This document shows positions 34,366 to 43,110 of a DNA stretch of 64,000 bases, piece after piece. Position numbers and translations under genes: made by a program. Location: positions 1 through 64,000 of the forward strand of contig JAVTVZ010000051.1 of NCBI GenBank assembly GCA_032229625.1, given 5' to 3'. Source of the DNA: Kineosphaera sp032229625 (GTDB lineage: Bacteria > Actinomycetota > Actinomycetes > Actinomycetales > Dermatophilaceae). The notes under the pieces were generated by a model that did no database searches, was not told the DNA's origin, and was given only the letters and a program-made list of their open reading frames with translations. The stretch's first letter is position 1, and each line of letters opens with the position of its first letter.

Positions 34366-35997
34366 CTACCGGACGGCGCGGGAGGCGTCGACCATGCCCT
34401 CGCCGGCGAAGGAATTGCGGGCCGGGGTGCCGACGCAGGCCGAGCCGCGCGGGCACGGCACGTCGCGGGCCTGCCGCAGCAGCGACGCGGTGAGCTGGGC
34501 GGGCGTCGCGCGGGGCTGCCGCGCGGCGAGCAGCGCGAGCACACCGGCCGCATGCGGCGCGGCCATCGACGTGCCCGACAGCGGAGCCCACGTGCGGTTG
34601 GGGTAGGTCGACAGCACGTCCGACCCGGGGGCCATGATGTCGACGACCCCACGCCCGTAGTTGGAGTAGGCCGCCCGCTGCCCGTTGGGGTCCGCGGCGG
34701 ACACGGTCACGACGCCCGGCAGCTCGGCCGGGATGTCCAGGCACGTGCTGTTGAGCTTGCGGGTGACCGGCGTGCCGTCGCCGGGGCTGGCGTCATCGAC
34801 GGTCTTGCGGGACAGGTCGACGCCCTCGTTGCCGGCGGCCGCGACGGACAGCGTGCCCCGGCCCGTGGACCACGCGAACGCCCGGCGCACCGCCTCCCGC
34901 CCTGCCGCCTGCCGCGGGTCGGTGCTGCACCAGTAGTGCCACGGGTCGACGAAGTAGCTGTGGTTGGCGATCCTGGCGCCGGACGCGGCGGCCGAGATGA
35001 TCCCGCAGATCGCGTATTCGGGGTAGATGAAGCCGTCGTCGTTGACGACCTTGACCGACGAGACCCGCACGCCCGGCGCGACGCCCGCGACGCCGACGCC
35101 GTTGCGCGCCGCGGCGATGATGCCGGCGACGTGGGTGCCGTGGCCGCTCGTGGTGTTGCGCCAGCGGGTGCCGCTGTAGTCGGGCCGGCCGCCGCTGGTG
35201 CAGTCCAGCGAGCGGGCGGTGTCGATGCGGCCGCGCAGGTCGGGGTGGTCGGGCTCGATACCGCTGTCGACGACGGCGACGGTGACGCCCGCCAGGGAGC
35301 GCGGTGGCACGGCGGCGGCGGCCGGGCGCGACCCGGTGCCGGCGGCCCGCACCGCACGCAGACCCCACTGCTCGCGCTCGCGGGGCTCGGCGCCGGCCCG
35401 CGAGGCCGCGACCGCGGCGGCGGCGGCGGCCGGCCGCGGCGCGGTGGCGCGGGTCGCGCGCACCGTCTCGGTGACGGGCACGCCGCGGGTCGGGCCGACG
35501 GACGTGACGCGGGTCTGCGCCGACGGCGCCAGGCGCCGCGTGAAGTCGGCGCGGGTGCTGTGCACGACGAGCACCCCGATCTGCGGCCACTGCTGCACGA
35601 CGGTGCCGCCCGCGCGGCTCACCGCGGCGGCCACCGACCGCATCCGCCCCGCCGAGACCGCCGCACCGGTGCCGACGTTGACGACGTAGGCCGTGGGGCG
35701 CGCGGTCTCGAGGGTCACCGCGTCGGTCAGGGCAGCCGCGGCGTCCGCGCCGCCGGCACCCGCGTCGAGCGCCTCGATCGCGGCGCCGGCGTGGGCGACG
35801 TCGGCCTCGCCGGAGTCGGCCTGCAGCGACAGCAGCGCGGCGTGATCCTGCGCCAGGCCTGCCGCCGACGTCGCGGCGGGCGCGGGGGACCGGTCGGCCT
35901 GCAGGGTCAGGGAGAGCGGGACGGCGGTCGCGGTGGCCGCCACGACCCCGACGCCCAGCGCGGCGGCCAGGAGGCGGCGGCGACGATCAGTGGACAC
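34366..35997 (-). CDS. S8 family serine peptidase (subtilase), secreted
   Basis: 543 aa. GTG at 35997 with AGGAG upstream starts a signal sequence (RRRRLLAAALGVGVVAATATAVPLSL), so it is exported. A pro-region of about 200 residues is followed by the catalytic domain with AVVDSGIEPDH (Asp), SGHGTHVAG (His) and LSGTSMAAPHAAG (Ser); the oxyanion Asn is in AAAGNEG. Several Cys may form disulfides. There is no C-terminal anchor, so the mature protein should be released. No substrate can be named. Confidence 0.92.
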   Translation of the reverse strand: MSTDRRRRLLAAALGVGVVAATATAVPLSLTLQADRSPAPAATSAAGLAQDHAALLSLQADSGEADVAHAGAAIEALDAGAGGADAAAALTDAVTLETARPTAYVVNVGTGAAVSAGRMRSVAAAVSRAGGTVVQQWPQIGVLVVHSTRADFTRRLAPSAQTRVTSVGPTRGVPVTETVRATRATAPRPAAAAAAVAASRAGAEPREREQWGLRAVRAAGTGSRPAAAAVPPRSLAGVTVAVVDSGIEPDHPDLRGRIDTARSLDCTSGGRPDYSGTRWRNTTSGHGTHVAGIIAAARNGVGVAGVAPGVRVSSVKVVNDDGFIYPEYAICGIISAAASGARIANHSYFVDPWHYWCSTDPRQAAGREAVRRAFAWSTGRGTLSVAAAGNEGVDLSRKTVDDASPGDGTPVTRKLNSTCLDIPAELPGVVTVSAADPNGQRAAYSNYGRGVVDIMAPGSDVLSTYPNRTWAPLSGTSMAAPHAAGVLALLAARQPRATPAQLTASLLRQARDVPCPRGSACVGTPARNSFAGEGMVDASRAVR

Positions 35998-36222
35998 GGG
36001 TGGCACTCCTGACGCAGGTGAGGAAGGGCAGGCCGTCACGGTATGCGGTCATCCGTCCAGGACGTCCGACCCACAGGGACTCCCTTGTATACCGGTGCAG
36101 CCCGGGCCGCGCATCGCCGATGGGGCAGGTGGCGGGCACACGCTGGGCCGGCGCGCGGCCCTGTGCGAGGATCGGGCGGTCGAACGGGCGGCATCGAGGC
36201 GGCACATCGAGCAGGAGGCGTC

Positions 36223-36603
36223 ATGAGTGGTGACATGCGGTCGGGCGGCACGGATCTGCGGCGCGCGGTGCAGGGCTATTACGACGCCCTCGACTCCGAC
36301 GACGTCGAGTCGGTCCTCGAATTCTTCAGCGGCGACGTCCTCTACCAGCGGCCGGGCTACGAGCGGATGAACGGCATCGAGGCGCTGCGCCGCTACTACG
36401 AGGAGACGCGGCTCATCGCCCCGGGGCGTCACGTGCTGCGCACGATGATCGTCGAGGGGCACCAGGTCGCCGCCCACGGGGAGTGGGAGGGCGAGCTGCG
36501 CGAGGGCGGCCGCCGGACCGTCGGCTTCGCGGCGTTCTTCGTCTTCGACGGCAACGGTCGCGCCGCCGAGCACACGACCTACTTCTTCACGCCCTCGGTC
36601 TGA
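36223..36603 (+). CDS. SnoaL-like / NTF2-like domain protein
   Basis: 126 aa. A single cone-shaped NTF2-like domain: AVQGYYDALDSDDVESVLEFF at the start, YQRPGYERMNGIEALRRYYEE in the middle and AAFFVFDGNGRAAEHTTYFF at the end. The family includes isomerases, cyclases and non-enzymatic carriers; no catalytic pair stands out. ATG at 36223 has an AGGAGG site. It diverges from the subtilase gene and faces the haem pair. Confidence 0.82.
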   Translation: MSGDMRSGGTDLRRAVQGYYDALDSDDVESVLEFFSGDVLYQRPGYERMNGIEALRRYYEETRLIAPGRHVLRTMIVEGHQVAAHGEWEGELREGGRRTVGFAAFFVFDGNGRAAEHTTYFFTPSV

Positions 36604-36669
36604 GTCGGCGCGCCCGGCGGGCCGGACCGGACGCCGCCTCGGCGGCGTCCGCGCAGGTGGCCGGGTCGG

Positions 36670-37908
36670 CTAGGCCTCGTAGCCCGCGGGCACGTGCGCG
36701 CACGTCGGGTCCGAGGCGAGTACGTCGCCGGTGACCGCGTAGGCGTGCGAGCGGGATCCGCCGCAGACCTCGTTGAACTCGCACACCCCGCACCGGCCGG
36801 TGAAGCCGGACGGGTCGCGCAGCGCGCGCAGCAGCGGGTTGTCGCGGTAGATCGCCCGGAAGCCGCCCTCGGTGACGTTGCCGCACTGCTGCGGCAGGAA
36901 GCCGCTGGGATAGACGTCGCCGCGATGGTCGACGAAGGAGAAGCCGCGGCCGGAGTTGACGTCGATCGGCGGGCGCGGCGGCCGGGTCCGCGTCGGGCGG
37001 TCGGCGAGCAGCTCGTCGGTGCGGGCGGTCAGCGTCGCATACAGCGGTCCGTGCTCGATCGTCGTCCCCAGCGCCGCGGCTCGGGAGCGCTCGATGGCGA
37101 CCCGGCGGTAGTGCGGAGCCTCGGTGGCCTTGACGGCGACCTTGTCGGACACGTCGTGCATCCAGTGCAGGACGTCCTCGACCTGCTCCGCCGACAGCGC
37201 CTGCAACTGTTGACCGCGGCCGGTCGGCACGAGGAAGAACACACTCCACAGAGAAGTGTGCAGATCCATCACGATGCGCAGCAGGTCGGGCAGCTCGTGG
37301 ACGTTGCCGCGGGTGACCGTCGAGTTGATCTGCAGTCGGAAGCCGGCGTCGCGCACCCACCCGGCCGCGCGCAGCGTGTCGTCGAAGACGCCGTCGACCC
37401 CGCGGAAGGCGTCGTGCGTCGCCGCGACCGCCCCGTCGAGCGACAACGACAGGGCACCCGCGCCGGCCGCCCGCATCGTCGCGAGCACGTCCGGCGTCAG
37501 CCGCGGCGTCACCGACGGGGAGAGCGCCATGTGCAGCCCGAGCCCCGCGCCGTGGGCGACGAGGTCGGCGAGGTCCGGCCGCTCGAAGGGGTCGCCGCCG
37601 GTGAGCACGACGATCGGGTAGGGAGCGCCGTAGCCCGCGATGTCCTCGAGCAGCGCCTTGCCCTGCGCCGTCGTCAACTCGTGAGGGTCGCGCCGGTGTT
37701 GCGCGTCTGCGCGGCAGTGCCGGCAGACCAGCGCGCACGCCCGGGTCACCTCCCAGATGACGATCATCGGCCGCTCGCCGGCGTCGTGGTGCAGGCGCCG
37801 GACCGCCGGGCGGGCGCGGCGCTGGGTCGCTGTCGTCGCGGTCGTCGCGGTCGTCCCTGCTGTCGTTGCCGCGTCTGGAGCTGCGGGCGTCGGCGTCCGG
37901 TCGGTCAT
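36670..37908 (-). CDS. Radical SAM/SPASM protein, haem-associated type
   Basis: 412 aa. The radical SAM cluster motif is Cys58-X3-Cys62-X2-Cys65 (CALVCRHC) in a TIM-barrel core (LTGGDPFERPDL, SLSLDGAVAATHDAFRG). The SPASM-type C-terminus has further Cys residues (QQCGNVTEGGF, GRCGVCEFNEVCGGSRSHAY, DPTC). ATG at 37908 overlaps the HemY/CgoX stop (ATGA). This combination fits the TIGR04053-like proteins found beside haem genes in actinobacteria, related to AhbD and NirJ. A role in haem or a modified tetrapyrrole is inferred; the exact reaction is unknown. Confidence 0.85.
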   Translation of the reverse strand: MTDRTPTPAAPDAATTAGTTATTATTATQRRARPAVRRLHHDAGERPMIVIWEVTRACALVCRHCRADAQHRRDPHELTTAQGKALLEDIAGYGAPYPIVVLTGGDPFERPDLADLVAHGAGLGLHMALSPSVTPRLTPDVLATMRAAGAGALSLSLDGAVAATHDAFRGVDGVFDDTLRAAGWVRDAGFRLQINSTVTRGNVHELPDLLRIVMDLHTSLWSVFFLVPTGRGQQLQALSAEQVEDVLHWMHDVSDKVAVKATEAPHYRRVAIERSRAAALGTTIEHGPLYATLTARTDELLADRPTRTRPPRPPIDVNSGRGFSFVDHRGDVYPSGFLPQQCGNVTEGGFRAIYRDNPLLRALRDPSGFTGRCGVCEFNEVCGGSRSHAYAVTGDVLASDPTCAHVPAGYEA

Positions 37909-39575
37909 GTGCGGTCCTCGGTCTCGCGGGAGGCGGTCTGCTCGGGCGCCAGGCGTGCGGCGATCTCGTCGGCGGCGCGCTGCCCGGAGGCCAGGCACGA
38001 GGTGAGGCCGATGCCGTCGTACGACGCGCCGGCGAGGGCGACACCGGGCCACGTCTGCCGCAGCGCCGCCCGCGCCTGCCGCAGCCGGTCGACGTGGCCG
38101 ACGCGCAGCTGGGGGATGCCGGCCGACCAGCGCTGCACGTGCACGTGCTCGGGGAGGGCGGTGACGCCCTCGAGGCGCGCGAGGTCGGTGCGCAGCCGGG
38201 CCACGAGCTCGTCGTCGGTCAGCGCCGCCAGATCCGGGCCGTGGCCGGGGAGTCCGGCGCGACCGGCCGAGACGCGCAGCAGGTAGGTGTCCGGGTCGTC
38301 CAGGTGCGGCCACTTCGTCGACAGGTGCGTCACGGCCTTGAGCAGCGTGCCGAGGGAGCTCGGCACGAGCAGTCCGTTGGCGCTCAGCGCCGGCACCCCC
38401 GCGACGGCGCGGCGGGGATACCCGAGCACGACCGCCGCGGTCGCCGCCTGCACGGTCTGGGCCAGGGCACGCGCCGCCGCCGGCACGCGACCCACGAGCA
38501 GCCGCGCCGCGATCGGGGCCGGCACGGCGAGCACGACGGCGTCGGCGCGCAGCGATCGCGAGCCGCCGCCCGTCGCGTCGCGGGCGGAGGGGCCGGTGCT
38601 CGGGGCGTCGCCCGGATCGCCGGTCGTCACGACATACCCGCTGCGGGTGTGCTCGATCGCGACCACCGGGGTGCGGGTGCGGACGGTGGTGCCGGCCGCG
38701 AGGGTCTCCACGAGCCGGGTCAGCCCCTGCGGCCAGGAGCCGAAGGTGATGCCCGGCCCGGCCGGGGAGCGGCCCGAGGGGCCGGGGGTCGGGCGGGCGG
38801 CGCGGCGAGCGCGCACGAGCGAGGTGCCGCGGGTCGCCGCCGGCACGAGCGAGGGCGTGCACGCGCGCAGGCTCAGGAGGTCGACGTCGCCGGAGTGCAG
38901 CCCGCCGAGCAGCGGGTCGACGAACGCCGCGCTGACCGCCCGCCCGAAGCGCGCCGACACGAAGTCACCGACCGAGACGTCGTCGGCGCCCTCCGGATCG
39001 CTCAGCCGCCCGGCGCGGGAGGCCAACACCGGCTCGAGCCCGGCCCGCACGAGCTGAGGCACCGAGAGGATCCCGCTGCGCAGGACCGGTCGCAGCCGCG
39101 TCGGACCGGCGGGGCCGACCCCGGCGGGCAGTGGCGCGCGCCCGTGCGGCGTCATCAGGAAGGAGGGGTTGGGCCGCGCGCCGACGAGGTCGTCGGCCAG
39201 GCCCAGCTCGGCGACGAGGGCCGCCGCCGCGGGCACCTGCAGATGCACGGCCTCGGCGCCGACATCGACCGGTCGCCCGGCGATCGGCACGGTCCGCACC
39301 TGCCCGCCCACGTGGTCGGACGCTTCGAGGACGACGACGTCGTGCCCCGCCTCGCGCAGCCGACGAGCGGCGAGCAGGCCACCGACCCCCGCCCCGACGA
39401 CAATGACCCGGGCCCCGCTGCCCGCGGTCGCCGGCGCGCCGAGTTCGTCGACATCGTGGTGCCCGACCTGCGCCTGCCCGACCCGTCCGTGCGTCCGGGG
39501 GTGGACGTCGTCCCTGGCCCTGCTGTCGTGGACGTCGCCCACCGTGCCCGCTCCTGTCCGGCCGCCGCGGCACAC
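37905..39575 (-). CDS. hemY: Protoporphyrinogen/coproporphyrinogen III oxidase (HemY/CgoX)
   Basis: FAD-dependent oxidase of the monoamine-oxidase fold. The dinucleotide motif is VVGAGVGGLLAARRL, followed by LEASDHVGGQVRT and the C-terminal FAD segment VALAGASYDGIGLTSCLASG. In actinobacteria this family oxidises coproporphyrinogen III in the coproporphyrin-dependent haem pathway. The start is uncertain: GTG at 39575 and GTG at 39542 both precede about 50 poorly conserved residues. It is coupled to the radical SAM gene. The partners hemQ and hemE are not within this window. Confidence 0.9.
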   Translation of the reverse strand: MCRGGRTGAGTVGDVHDSRARDDVHPRTHGRVGQAQVGHHDVDELGAPATAGSGARVIVVGAGVGGLLAARRLREAGHDVVVLEASDHVGGQVRTVPIAGRPVDVGAEAVHLQVPAAAALVAELGLADDLVGARPNPSFLMTPHGRAPLPAGVGPAGPTRLRPVLRSGILSVPQLVRAGLEPVLASRAGRLSDPEGADDVSVGDFVSARFGRAVSAAFVDPLLGGLHSGDVDLLSLRACTPSLVPAATRGTSLVRARRAARPTPGPSGRSPAGPGITFGSWPQGLTRLVETLAAGTTVRTRTPVVAIEHTRSGYVVTTGDPGDAPSTGPSARDATGGGSRSLRADAVVLAVPAPIAARLLVGRVPAAARALAQTVQAATAAVVLGYPRRAVAGVPALSANGLLVPSSLGTLLKAVTHLSTKWPHLDDPDTYLLRVSAGRAGLPGHGPDLAALTDDELVARLRTDLARLEGVTALPEHVHVQRWSAGIPQLRVGHVDRLRQARAALRQTWPGVALAGASYDGIGLTSCLASGQRAADEIAARLAPEQTASRETEDRT

Positions 39576-39892
39576 CGGCCCGCCGCGAGCCCATTCGATC
39601 CGTCCACCCTAACCACGGGCTCCTCCGGGATTTCGACCACACCCGGCCGCGGGACCCAGGTCCCGCCCGGTCGATCGCCGCCCTGTCGGTCGGTTCTGTC
39701 GGTCGCGCCCTGTCGGTCGCCCGCCGCCGGGGCCGGCGCGTGCGCGCTGGGGTGCGCGGATCGCATACCCTTGTCTGCGGCGCTCCGGGGGCGGGGAAAA
39801 CGCCACTGTCCGTAGCAGGTTCGCGCGGCGGCGACAGCGGCGCCAGCGGGGGGCCAGGATTCACACAGCCTGTGACATGGGGGACAGGGAGA
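39576..39892. other. Divergent spacer upstream of HemY/CgoX and PAP2 genes
   Basis: 317 bp without a gene. CCTGTCGGTCG-type repeats lie at 39681-39722. A TCACA-N5-TGTGA dyad (39860-39874) lies about 20 nt upstream of the PAP2 start. Confidence 0.55.
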
Positions 39893-40981
39893 ATGGACCG
39901 GATGACGAAACGCCCGTGGTCCGCCACACCCTCCCCTGAGGACGCCGAGCGCCCCGGTGACGTCGGCCGCGAGCGCTCCACGACCCGGCACGCCCGGGCC
40001 CGGCACGACGACGCACCCGGCCCAACGCCGACGCCCGCAGACCCCCGCGGCGACCGGACGCGGCCTCTGCCCGGCGCGCAGGCGGCGCAGCCGGCGGACG
40101 GTCCGGTGCTGGTCGTCGCCGCGCGGGCGCGGGCCCGCCGGGTCGCGCTCGCGGTGAGCGGCACGCTCATCGGGCTCGGCGGGCTGGCCGTCGCAGGGTT
40201 GACGTCGCTCGTCGTGTGGACCCACCTGGGGCAGCGGGCCGACGAGCGCTCTCGGTGGTCCGTCGCGGTGCCCTTCGAGGTGCGCGACCTGCTCGTCGCC
40301 TGGCTCGACACGGTCAGCGTCGTCTCCATCGCCCTGGCGCTCCTCGTCATCGCCGGGGTGGCGCTGCTGCGTCGCCGGCCCGTGGCGGCCCTCGGCGCGC
40401 TCATCCTCGTCGCGGGCGCCAACGTGACGACGCAGGTGCTCAAGGAGCTGATCCCGCGTCCGGCCTACGGCGTGGGCCCGGCGATGAACAGCCTGCCCAG
40501 CGGGCATACGACGGTCATGACGAGCCTGGTGCTCGCGCTGCTGCTCGTCGTGCCGCGTGGTCTACGGCCGCTGCTGGTGTGCCTGACCAGCGCGGTCGCG
40601 ACGTTCACCGGGGCCGCGACGATCCTGGAGCGGTGGCACCGCCCGAGCGACGTCATCGCCGCCTTCGGGGTCTGCGCGGTGTGGGCCGGCCTCGTCCTGG
40701 GGTTCGTGGCCCTGCGTCGTCGGGGCGATCCCGCGACCGCCGCGCGCCCACCCGCCGCCGTGCGCCCGCCACGCCTCGCGGCCCGCGCGGCCGTCCACGC
40801 CGCCGCCGGGATGGTCGGCGCGGTCGCGATCGGCGCGCTGCTCGTCGTCGGGGGCCTGGTCGCCCACGGCGAGGCGTCGAACGTGCTCGTCGGGGGCGTC
40901 ATGCTCACCGCGACGGGCCTGACGGGCGCCCTGCTCGCCGCGCTCACGGGCCTGGCCGCCGACGCCCTCGACGCGTCCTGA
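39893..40981 (+). CDS. PAP2-family membrane phosphatase
   Basis: 362 aa. The three phosphatase motifs are present: KELIPRP, SLPSGHTTV, and ERWHRPSD with His and Asp spaced as usual. Six or more membrane segments surround them. About 85 disordered, charged N-terminal residues precede the first helix. The family removes phosphate from lipid phosphates such as undecaprenyl pyrophosphate or phosphatidate. Its place before murT-gatD suggests a cell-envelope role. ATG at 39893 with AGGGAG upstream. Confidence 0.85.
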   Translation: MDRMTKRPWSATPSPEDAERPGDVGRERSTTRHARARHDDAPGPTPTPADPRGDRTRPLPGAQAAQPADGPVLVVAARARARRVALAVSGTLIGLGGLAVAGLTSLVVWTHLGQRADERSRWSVAVPFEVRDLLVAWLDTVSVVSIALALLVIAGVALLRRRPVAALGALILVAGANVTTQVLKELIPRPAYGVGPAMNSLPSGHTTVMTSLVLALLLVVPRGLRPLLVCLTSAVATFTGAATILERWHRPSDVIAAFGVCAVWAGLVLGFVALRRRGDPATAARPPAAVRPPRLAARAAVHAAAGMVGAVAIGALLVVGGLVAHGEASNVLVGGVMLTATGLTGALLAALTGLAADALDAS

Positions 40982-41031
40982 GCGGGGGTCGGTGGGCGGA
41001 CGCTGTCGGTGGTGCTGGCTAGGCTGACGAC

Positions 41032-42348
41032 GTGCCTGGACCCCTCCACGTCAGACCGTTCCTCGCCGCCGCGGCGGGCAAGGCGGCCCGCGTCGCCTCC
41101 CGCCTCAAGGGCGGCGGGTCCGCGCTGCCGGGCCTGGTCGTCGAGCGCGTCGATCCCCGGTTCCTCTCCTACGCCCTGGCCGAGGTGCGCGGCGGCATCG
41201 TCGTCGTCTCGGGCACCAACGGCAAGACGACGACGACCAAGATGCTCACCGCGATCCTGCGCGAGCACGGGCTCGACGTCTTCAGCAACCCCACGGGCAG
41301 CAACTTCACCCGCGGCGTCATCTCGGCGATGCTGCCGACGTTGCCGCTGTCGGGGCGCCTGAGCGCCGACGTCGCGGTGCTCGAGCTCGACGAGGCTCAC
41401 GCGCTGAAGTTCGTCGAGGCGGTGGCGCCGACCCACGCGCTGCTGCTCAACGTCGCGCGTGACCAGCTCGACCGCTTCGCCGAGATCGACCACACCGCCA
41501 GGCTGCTCGCGCAGTTGGCGGCCGGCACGAGCCAGGGCGTGGTGCTCAATCGCGACGACTCCTTCGTGTCGCGGATCGCCGGGCGGCCGGCGGTGCCCGA
41601 CGCCGTGTATTTCGGGCTCGACGAGTCGATGCGCGACCGGCTCGAGGAGCTGTCCGAGGCCGACGTGCGCTTCGAGGACGAGGCGGCGGCGCCGCCGGTC
41701 GGGCCGCTGGACGGGCTGCTGCGCGAGCTCGACGAGCGCGACTTCGAGGTGACCTTCGGCGACGGGCTGCGCATCGGCCCGCTGCGGCTGCGCCAGCGGG
41801 GACTGGCCGCGATGATCAACGCGACCGCGGCGGCGACGACGGCGCGCCGCGTGCTCGGCGAGCGCTTCGACGTCGCGCACACCGAGCGGGCGCTGCGCAC
41901 GACCGCGCCGCCCTTCGGGCGCGGCGAGGTCATCGACGTCGACGGGCAGCCGCTGGAGTTGGTGCTGGTCAAGAACCCGGCGGGCTTCACGGTCGCGCTG
42001 CACACCTACGGCGCCACACCGGTGGCGACGATGGTCGCCATCAACGACAACTACGCCGACGGCCGCGACGTGTCCTGGCTCTACGACGTGTCGTTCGCGT
42101 CGCTGACGCAGCGGGGCGTGGCGGTCACCAGCGGCGTGCGCGCCTACGACATGGCGCTGCGGCTCTCCTACGACGACGTGCACACCGACCACATCGAGCC
42201 CGACCTGACGACGGCGCTGGACCACTTGCTGGCGACGCACCCGGACGAGCCGAAGCGGATCTTCTGCACCTACACGGCGATGATGGCGTTGCGCCGCACG
42301 CTGGCGGACCGGTATGACCTGGCGGAATTCGGCGAGGAGGCGAAGTAG
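41032..42348 (+). CDS. murT: Lipid II isoglutaminyl synthase, MurT subunit
   Basis: 438 aa. Mur-ligase-like P-loop GTNGKTTTTKML near residue 60, a central domain, and the C-terminal DUF1727 region with DNYADGRDVSWLYDVSF, whose Asp takes part in the joint active site with GatD. It amidates D-Glu of lipid II using ammonia from GatD. The Cys4 zinc-ribbon usually found in the central domain of MurT is missing: the only Cys lies near the C-terminus (IFCTYTAM). GTG at 41032. gatD follows after 3 nt. Confidence 0.95.
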   Translation: MPGPLHVRPFLAAAAGKAARVASRLKGGGSALPGLVVERVDPRFLSYALAEVRGGIVVVSGTNGKTTTTKMLTAILREHGLDVFSNPTGSNFTRGVISAMLPTLPLSGRLSADVAVLELDEAHALKFVEAVAPTHALLLNVARDQLDRFAEIDHTARLLAQLAAGTSQGVVLNRDDSFVSRIAGRPAVPDAVYFGLDESMRDRLEELSEADVRFEDEAAAPPVGPLDGLLRELDERDFEVTFGDGLRIGPLRLRQRGLAAMINATAAATTARRVLGERFDVAHTERALRTTAPPFGRGEVIDVDGQPLELVLVKNPAGFTVALHTYGATPVATMVAINDNYADGRDVSWLYDVSFASLTQRGVAVTSGVRAYDMALRLSYDDVHTDHIEPDLTTALDHLLATHPDEPKRIFCTYTAMMALRRTLADRYDLAEFGEEAK

Positions 42349-42351
42349 GCG

Positions 42352-43095
42352 ATGGCCAAGGGCACGATCACGCTCGTCCACCTCTACCCGCGCGAGATGA
42401 GCATCTACGGCGACCTGGGCAACACCCGGGCGCTGGAGGTGCGGCTGCGGCGGCACGGCTACGACGTCGAGCTCGTCGCGCATCATCCGGGCACACCGCT
42501 GCACACCGGCGCCCACCTCATCGTCGGCGGCGGCGGTCAGGACTCCGGGCAGGCGCGCGTCGAGGCCGACCTCGAGCGCAACGGCCCGACCCTGGCCGCG
42601 ATGGCGCAGGACGGCACGCCGATGCTCATGATCTGCGGGATGTATCAGCTCTTCGGCAACGACTTCACCACCGTCGAGGGGCAGCGCCTGCCGGGCCTGG
42701 GCATCCTCGACGTCACGACCCGCGGCAACGACGCGCGGATGATCGGGCCGGTCGTCCTCGACACCGAGCACGGCCAGGTCGTGGGTTATGAGAACCACTC
42801 GGGCTCGACGACGCTCGGCCCGGGGCAGGCGTCGTTCGGCTCGGTCGCGCACGGTCGGGGCAACAACGGCTCCGACGGCACCGAGGGCGCCCGCCGCCAC
42901 CACGTCTACGGCACGTATCTGCACGGCCCGGTCCTGCCGGCCAACCCGCGCTTCGCCGACGCGCTCATCAAGGCCGCGGTCGACCTCGCGATCCCCGGCG
43001 GCTTCGAGCCCGAGGACCTCGACGACACCATCGCCTGCGAGGCCCAGCGCCGCCAGATCGACCGGCTGCTCTCGGGGCGCAGCACGCCGCGCTGA
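42352..43095 (+). CDS. gatD: Lipid II isoglutaminyl synthase, glutamine amidotransferase GatD
   Basis: 247-aa class I glutaminase. The nucleophile is Cys95 (MICGMYQLFG) and the catalytic His is His191 (YLHGPVLP); the acid is supplied in trans by MurT. It supplies ammonia to MurT for amidation of peptidoglycan stem peptides. ATG at 42352 lies 3 nt after the murT stop. The 15-bp gap to the convergent gene leaves no room for a normal terminator. Confidence 0.95.
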   Translation: MAKGTITLVHLYPREMSIYGDLGNTRALEVRLRRHGYDVELVAHHPGTPLHTGAHLIVGGGGQDSGQARVEADLERNGPTLAAMAQDGTPMLMICGMYQLFGNDFTTVEGQRLPGLGILDVTTRGNDARMIGPVVLDTEHGQVVGYENHSGSTTLGPGQASFGSVAHGRGNNGSDGTEGARRHHVYGTYLHGPVLPANPRFADALIKAAVDLAIPGGFEPEDLDDTIACEAQRRQIDRLLSGRSTPR

Positions 43096-43110
43096 CGCCC
43101 GGGCCGGCCG

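Noticed and set aside
39860..39874. CRP/GlxR operator upstream of PAP2 gene
   Set aside because: The half-sites are in everted order (TCACA-N5-TGTGA) and the spacing differs from TGTGA-N6-TCACA.
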